DNA of 35,280 nt from Dimorphilus gyrociliatus (taxonomy: Eukaryota; Annelida; Polychaeta; Dinophilidae): the NCBI GenBank assembly GCA_904063045.1, contig CAJFCJ010000012.1:2641763-2677042 (forward strand). The letters run 5' to 3'. Each line of letters opens with the position of its first letter. Positions within the stretch are counted from its first letter, which is position 1. The position numbers and the translations under genes are program-made. Below the pieces are notes generated by a model, which ran no database searches, had not been told where the DNA came from, and was given only the letters and a program-made list of their open reading frames with translations. This document shows positions 29,741 through 35,280 of this stretch, piece after piece.

Positions 29741-32480
29741 CCATAAAAGGAAAATTTGATGAGATAAAATTACAAGAATTTGTATATTATATTTTTAAAG
29801 AGTTAATAGACGAGTATATTGAATGTACAATTATATGATAGAATCTATAGAATATAATAAACTCTTTCAGAATGTTTAATTGGGATAAAAATGAAACAAA
29901 AGACTTAAATATAAGCGTTTTATTTAAAAGAGTTGAATAGTACTTCCCTTTCTTTCTCTCTCTCTCTCTCTCTCTATCTTTTGCTCTTATAATATTCATA
30001 ATTGTGGAAAAATAGAGATATTTAAACATTCGTATTTAAACGTTCAATGAATCGACTATGTATTTATTAGCTAGAAGAATAACGTAACTGATAGCTTTTA
30101 TATTTATTAATAATTGCGCTTATTGATAAGTTTTTACAATCAAATATCCTGTTTATAGCTTTTTGTAAATGTCCTATAAAGATTGTTCATTTGTAAACAT
30201 GATCGTCTTAATTTTCCCATTATAGGCCTATTAGGAATAATTTCGTCCCAGTTTACACTCTTCGTTTATAGAATATATTGGATAGCTTTATAAAGAATTT
30301 ACCTAATTTTAATATTATTTGAGAGGTAAACTCTCTTATTACTTTCGGTCATGTGATTTGCATACAATGCTAATTAATTGAATGAGAAAAGAGAGTATAA
30401 CTTTATCCGAGTATTACGTTTGTTTTTAGGATAATTATATATAAATATAGTATTTATACTATATATACCAGTATATATAAATTAAACTTTTGATCTGTTT
30501 GTGCTACTTTCCGATGAGAAGGTTTTCGCTAGGTTTTGAATATCATCGTCTTTGTATGGTTTTTAATTTACAATTAGGTCTATCCATCTATCTGTCTATC
30601 TATCTGGCTCTTTCTTTTCCTTTGCCTCTCTTTTCACCATTCCAACTGTCGAAACGAACTTTACGGGCATTCTTACTTTGTAAATAGTTTAAAGGTTATT
30701 ACGTTCAGAGTCTAGACTATTTAAATACGAAAAATACGAAATCCGGCAAGTTGTATTCTATAAAGACAATAGAAGACAATTAATGATTGATGAAATCTAT
30801 TACATAATTTAATAAATTTAATGGAAAGAGACAATATACTCTGTGTTCATAGTATCGTTTTTTTTCACTTGATGATGATTTTAAGGAGCGGCTGATCATC
30901 GCTTTTCTTCCATTATCTTGAGGGAAAAATAAAATTTTATACAAATTTCATCTATCATCCTTTGTCCCGTTTTATCGTTATTTTTACCAGCAATAGACCA
31001 TTTCTTACTCTCCTTCTCTCTCTCTCCCTCCCTTCCTCCCTTATACTTTTTGGTACTTTGAACTTGCGATTCGCTCGCTTCATTTTCGCCAATTGCCGTA
31101 AGATTGCTGAGACAATTCTCTTTTCCATTTTTATAACCCTTTCCGATGTTTGTTCGATTGGCTCTTAAGGCGAAAGGAAACTTTACAATAGATATTCATT
31201 ATAATCACTCACTATTTTTCAATCACTCCTTCGAAGCGTCGATTGGCGTATAAGAATAGTTTCTGATGTCTCGACGCATTCCTCAAAGAGTTGTAACTAG
31301 TTGCCGAAGCGGAAAGGCTATTTGTTGAATTAATATTAAAGAGCGGCGGGAAGTGGTAAATAGCTTATAGAGAGAGTGAGAATGGGAACAATAAATAAAA
31401 ATTTTGAGATGAAAAATGAAGAAATGTCAAAGTATTGTGAGGGAGATATTAGTCTGGATGAGAGAACACTTGAGGGAGAGACGTTTCATGGTCAATAAAT
31501 TGATATTTATGACTATGGAAAATGAGAAATTTTATGGAAAGTATTTCTAGATTGCGTGCTTGGCAGCACTTGATAGTTTTTAATGTTTTAACTTGATTTT
31601 TAGTTGTTCTCTCCTTTTCCCTCCCTCCCTCCCTCTCTCTAGAATTAACAGTTGCTTTTCGTAGAATCTTGCACTATAATACCCCAACTGCAAAAGAAAA
31701 ATGATGTGTCATGATTAATTACTTAAAGATTGTTACGAATTTTTACGTATAACGATTAGATTAGATACGCTTGGTGGAACGATGTTAAAAGCAAAAAACA
31801 GAAATAAAATATTCAAAGCAAATCCATTAGCGCCCGACCATGGAATGGTAGCAGGGCAAACAAAAAAATAAGAGTTTTGACAAACAATTTTATCGTTAAA
31901 ACAGTCATGATGGTCATAGTTCTAACAGAAGGTTTTCCCTTTTAACCTTTTTAGTTCTTGCCTTTTTATCGTCTTTTTTCGAACGTCATTAAAAGTTTCT
32001 AGGAGAGAGGAACAAAGGATAGAGTGCAATGGCGAACTGACGTACTATCTGGGAAATTATGGCAAAAGTGTAATGTATCTTGCCGTTACAGTCTTAGTTG
32101 TAGTACCTATTTGCCCCTAGAATGAAACTCTTCTTCCTTCGCCTCTCCTTCTCGTCAACCTAGACGTATCGGGTGTAAGTTGACTATTCACCTATTAATG
32201 TAGAATGAATATAACATGTTAGTATACAAATACATCTATATATGCATAAATAAGAAGCTTAGAAGAGGTTACTGGATAGAAATAAACCCTTCCGTTTCGA
32301 TACATAAATGGGGATATTCTTTGTCTACCTGTGTACACATTGCGTATGAAATTTATTCGAATAAATTATTATCTAGACCTATACAGGTATACTTATACTA
32401 CTGTATAGACAGTATAACAATTTACATAACAGCCCCCTCTCTCCTTCCATATTTAATACCGCTTACAAGTGGACGCATGA

Positions 32481-32903
32481 ATGCCTTTATCCTGTAATCT
32501 ACAGGTTCATATAAAACAATTGCAGTTATTGCAGATATTGAATGAATTAGTATTTAGATTCTTATTGTGTTTATCTATAGATCTGTGTGTATATACAATA
32601 CTCTTTGATGGCTTGAACGCAAAGGCGTTCTTTTATTCTCTTTCCTCCTCTTTCCTAATTGCATTTGTGATAATAAAATCATCCGGCGACAGTATACTAT
32701 ATAGTATGTCTATCTTAATCGTATTCATTCCTAATAGCCAACCCTCTCAGTCGAGGGAATCAACCGTAAGCGTTCGACTAAAAGCAAACATAGTTACTTT
32801 GATTAGGAACTTGCCTCTCGTTTTTTTAACAGTCTCCTCCTCAAATGTGTGCCTATGTTCTATTTTAGCGAAAACAGGGCCAAGTGAGACGAAGTTAGTG
32901 TAA
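32481..32903 (+). CDS. Unassigned 140-codon ORF
   Basis: The longest ATG-initiated frame outside the recognised genes that is not a simple-repeat translation. It encodes hydrophobic stretches (SLSSSFLIAFVIIK, SMSILIVFIP) and a basic C-terminal half. No motif or family is recognised. In sequence this AT-rich, one such frame by chance is plausible. An antisense frame overlaps its end. Confidence 0.15.
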   Translation: MPLSCNLQVHIKQLQLLQILNELVFRFLLCLSIDLCVYTILFDGLNAKAFFYSLSSSFLIAFVIIKSSGDSILYSMSILIVFIPNSQPSQSRESTVSVRLKANIVTLIRNLPLVFLTVSSSNVCLCSILAKTGPSETKLV

Positions 32904-33181
32904 AATTTTTCACTAAATGACGTATTTCCATATAAAAAATTACGAATATAACAAAAACACTTCAACTACAAATTTTTTCATTAAAAAATCATATACTCAA
33001 CTTCCGGTTAAACGGCGACCATTTTCGTCTCTGGACAGTTTCAAATTTATTGCTCAAAAGACCCATTAAAATATGAATGAACATTTCACATCAATCAAAT
33101 TGATTTTTGTTGGTGTTTATTAATAAAAAACGAGTGAGAATTGAAAAATTGATGAATGAATTAAAAATAGAAAAAGACAAA

Positions 33182-33186
<5 letters not shown>

Positions 33187-33217
<31 letters not shown>
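33187..33217. repeat. (GA)n microsatellite
   Basis: A pure GA run followed by a G-rich purine block. Confidence 0.85.
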
Positions 33218-33219
<2 letters not shown>

Positions 33220-33860
33220 GAGGGAGAGTTTGGTGAGGAATGATTAGGAAGAAAAGTAGTCTGAACAAACGCCGATAAAGAAATAAAAAGTGTTGAAAAG
33301 TTGAAAAAGTTTTTCCCTTCTCTATCCGTTTCTCTTCCTATCTATATTAAGATTAAGATAGAGGAGAACAGAGAAATCAGAGCTAATTTCAAGGCGTTAG
33401 AAAATAGAGTATGATTGATGCTAAATATTAAAAGGGTAATCGAAATTGTTGCGTGTGAATTTGATAGTTTTTTTTTCAATAGATTTTATATAATTCAAGC
33501 ATCACGCAGATGAACAAAAATTTGGACTATTTGTGCAACTCTCACTTTCTCTAGCTATCTACTTAATTTGCATAATTTATTCAACAACTTTTTAAATAAG
33601 GAAGAATTTCCGGGAATATTTCATTCTTTCTCTATTTGTTCTCCTTCGAGAGAGTACCAAGGGAAAATAAAACATGTAGAAAATGGCGGGACAATGTTTT
33701 TTGTGAACCAATCAGTATTTATGACTAAAGAGAGCATACGGGGAACAGCGCACCCTACACTCTTATTTATTTTTTCAAGTAGACTACTAGTCTTTTTCCT
33801 GGCAGTCTCTGTCTTCTTCATAATCCATTATTCTTTGTTTTCCATAGTTCAAGGTGAAAA

Positions 33861-35243
33861 ATGCACGGACGGGGTGTTTTAATTGTTTTGGTTCTATCGG
33901 CCTCTATGGTTTCGGGTCGTTTCGTTCAATCGTTGCTGAAGGAAAAGGCCATGAAACGTCTGCTGGATACTCATTCTAAAGGTATGAACTTTTTCACTTA
34001 TTATTCACTTTTTAAAAGCTTTTTGCTTGTATGTTTGTATGTTTGTTTGCTTGTTCGCGTTATGTAAAACATACATTTACCAACGTAGATATAGCGACTT
34101 TATCCATTACTAATGTCTTGCGAGACCGTAGTGTAGGCTAATTAGAGTAAATGAGTAATAGAGCTAAACACTACCTTTCTAATCATTATCAGACACATCC
34201 AATTGGATTTTAAGCTAATTATAATACTTTTTGCCACTTTTCTCATATTGAATTTCCCCCCATATATTCCCAATACTTTAAAAATGATGTATTTTTGCTT
34301 TCCTACCGCAAAATCGGTCCGCCAGTCTATTTGTCTTGATAAATAAATGATGAACGGCTAGCACACTTAGGCTTTAGAAAAAAATAAACCTAAAGCCAAG
34401 GATAGCCTCTTATTCATATTAGTCTAAAAAGCTTCTTTTCTTATTCCGTGTATATATTAGTATATATATATATAACTTATACACGGAATATACGTCTGTG
34501 TACAAGCATTCGTATTTAATTAAGCTAATTAAATTTATCAACTCCCTTCCCTATTCGTCTTATAATATTTCCTTTCTCTCTTCCTTTGTTCTCTCTTCCT
34601 CTCATTTCTTCAAACCCTCTTGACATTTCTACGAAAAAGAAATATACTTTTAAGAGTAGTTTATAAATAACATCGCCCTTTATCCTCACACTCTTCGATA
34701 ACTGCGATTCTCGACTTGGCATCCCGCCGTTTGCTCTACTCTCCTCTTTATCGAATTGCGTACTTTGTTCATATTGCTCTTCTTAATGGGTCATTGCGTA
34801 GAGGAGGCAGTTTGGGCGGAAAGAGGCGGAGGAAGAGGAGGGGAAAGGGCGGGTGGAGAACGTAAAAATCTCTTTCCTGTCTGACAACGGCAATTTCCAA
34901 CGAATTCCTATACATTCAATAGGGAAGCAAGTTGTCCAAACGTATTACTAAAATTTACCGTGTAACCTAAGAGGAGAGGAGAACAGGGAACTAGATAGAT
35001 GGAAATTGAATAAGAATCAAAGAATAAAGGAAGAAAAGAGAATATGAAAGAGAAAGAGAGATAGGAAAAAGACAGAAAAAATATTATAACAATAGATTGT
35101 AAACCGAAGAGCTTTGCTTCAACTGTTTGTAATTGCGTGGTTTGTTTTTAGCTTTTCGGGTTAGGACCACCCGCTGTAGAGGTGCAAAGACAAAAATCAG
35201 AAAAATCTCTGTGCTTTTCAATCTTTCTTCTCCCTTTGTTTAA
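33861..35243 (+). CDS. Secreted small peptide precursor (unrecognised), tentative two-exon model
   Basis: Exon 1, 33861-33981, encodes MHGRGVLIVLVLSASMVSG, a textbook signal peptide with predicted cleavage after VSG. It is followed by RFVQSLLKEKAMKRLLD, an amphipathic basic helix with one KR dibasic site, and a good donor AAAG|GTATGA (phase 1). An acceptor TTTGTTTTTAG at 35151 opens the matching phase. It would add AFRVRTTRCRGAKTKIRK and about a dozen residues before a stop at 35241-35243, giving about 70 aa. An acceptor-like sequence 14 nt before the ATG suggests an upstream non-coding exon or a trans-splice site. Size, signal peptide and basic content suit a peptide hormone or secreted effector. 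No family is recognised. Exon 1 is more certain than exon 2, and the gene may continue past the window. Confidence 0.4.
34442..34490. repeat. 13-bp inverted repeat with AT-rich loop
   Basis: TATTCCGTGTATA and its exact reverse complement TATACACGGAATA flank a 23-bp AT-rich loop. It lies in the proposed intron of the secreted-peptide gene. It could be a cruciform or the remnant of a small inverted-repeat element. Confidence 0.6.
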
Positions 35244-35280
35244 TTGATTTTAAAAGAAAATTATAATTACACAAAGAGAG

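Larger units (their letters stand above)
28923..33860. other. Region without recognised gene
   Basis: It holds the promoter-like segment at 29.1-29.6 kb, GA/CT tracts (29663, 29950, 33187), the unassigned ORF at 32481, and an isolated ETS-type site ACCGGAAGT on the minus strand (about 33000-33008) followed by GGCGACCATTTT on the plus strand, a common housekeeping-promoter combination. No exon chain is found. Confidence 0.5.

Noticed and set aside
33568-33882. 104-codon frame overlapping the secreted-peptide exon in another frame
   Set aside because: The signal-peptide frame at 33861 has better coding features. This one is hydrophobic AT-rich sequence with no family resemblance.
1-35280. tRNA, rRNA, snRNA and CRISPR arrays
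   Set aside because: I looked for B-box-like GGTTCRA-type sequences, rRNA-like conserved blocks and regularly spaced repeats. Only short partial matches (for example near 15103) were seen, without supporting structure.
1-35280. Retrotransposon or viral coding sequence
   Set aside because: I recognised no reverse transcriptase, integrase, transposase or capsid motifs in any frame. The mobile-element signal is limited to short inverted-repeat elements.

Overview
This is an AT-rich window of a eukaryotic, metazoan nuclear genome. The grounds are split genes with mostly GT-AG introns of 60-200 bp (some of several kb), AATAAA signals, many (CT)n/(GA)n microsatellites, and animal-specific families: a HIF-alpha bHLH-PAS factor, an SLCO/OATP transporter with a Kazal-type loop, and an ADF/cofilin whose first coding exon is the ATG alone. 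The divergence of the proteins suggests an invertebrate. I cannot name the phylum.

Layout. Bases 1-9.6 kb hold no convincing gene. They contain microsatellites, a diverged duplicated non-coding element (about 8.47 and 9.07 kb), a cluster of CACGTG palindromes, and one very short signal-peptide-like ORF at 2.37 kb. From 9.6 to 17.0 kb on the plus strand lies an 8-exon gene for a 473-residue protein that I do not recognise by name. It consists of four tandem copies of a domain of about 95-100 residues and ends in a cysteine-rich, CaaX-like tail. From 17.0 to 18.9 kb is tail-to-tail intergenic sequence. From 23.6 down to 18.9 kb on the minus strand is a 9-exon HIF-alpha gene (555 aa). From 25.5 down to 24.7 kb on the minus strand is a 3-exon cofilin gene (145 aa). 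From 26.2 to 28.8 kb on the plus strand is an 11-exon OATP transporter (617 aa), divergent from cofilin. From 28.9 to 33.8 kb no gene is recognised, apart from a possible promoter and 5' exon at about 29.5 kb. At 33.86 kb a signal-peptide exon begins a secreted-peptide gene, which may end at 35.24 kb.

The exon chains of the four-repeat, HIF, cofilin and OATP genes were built by hand. In each, every junction keeps phase and the total coding length is divisible by three, which supports the models.

The most unusual observation is the second cofilin intron. No GT or GC donor in the correct phase exists. The reading frame and the family alignment are restored exactly only by removing a 157-nt AT-rich segment bounded by a direct AATAG repeat. 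That segment carries a perfect 15-nt inverted repeat at its two ends and a 20-bp palindrome inside. This looks like a non-canonical, transposon-like stem intron in a genome that otherwise uses GT-AG. Other points of interest are a HIF oxygen-degradation motif reading LxxRAP instead of LxxLAP with no visible C-terminal transactivation domain, an LxxLL box in HIF, an ATGA-overlapping uORF on the transporter, and a possible truncated isoform of the four-repeat protein.
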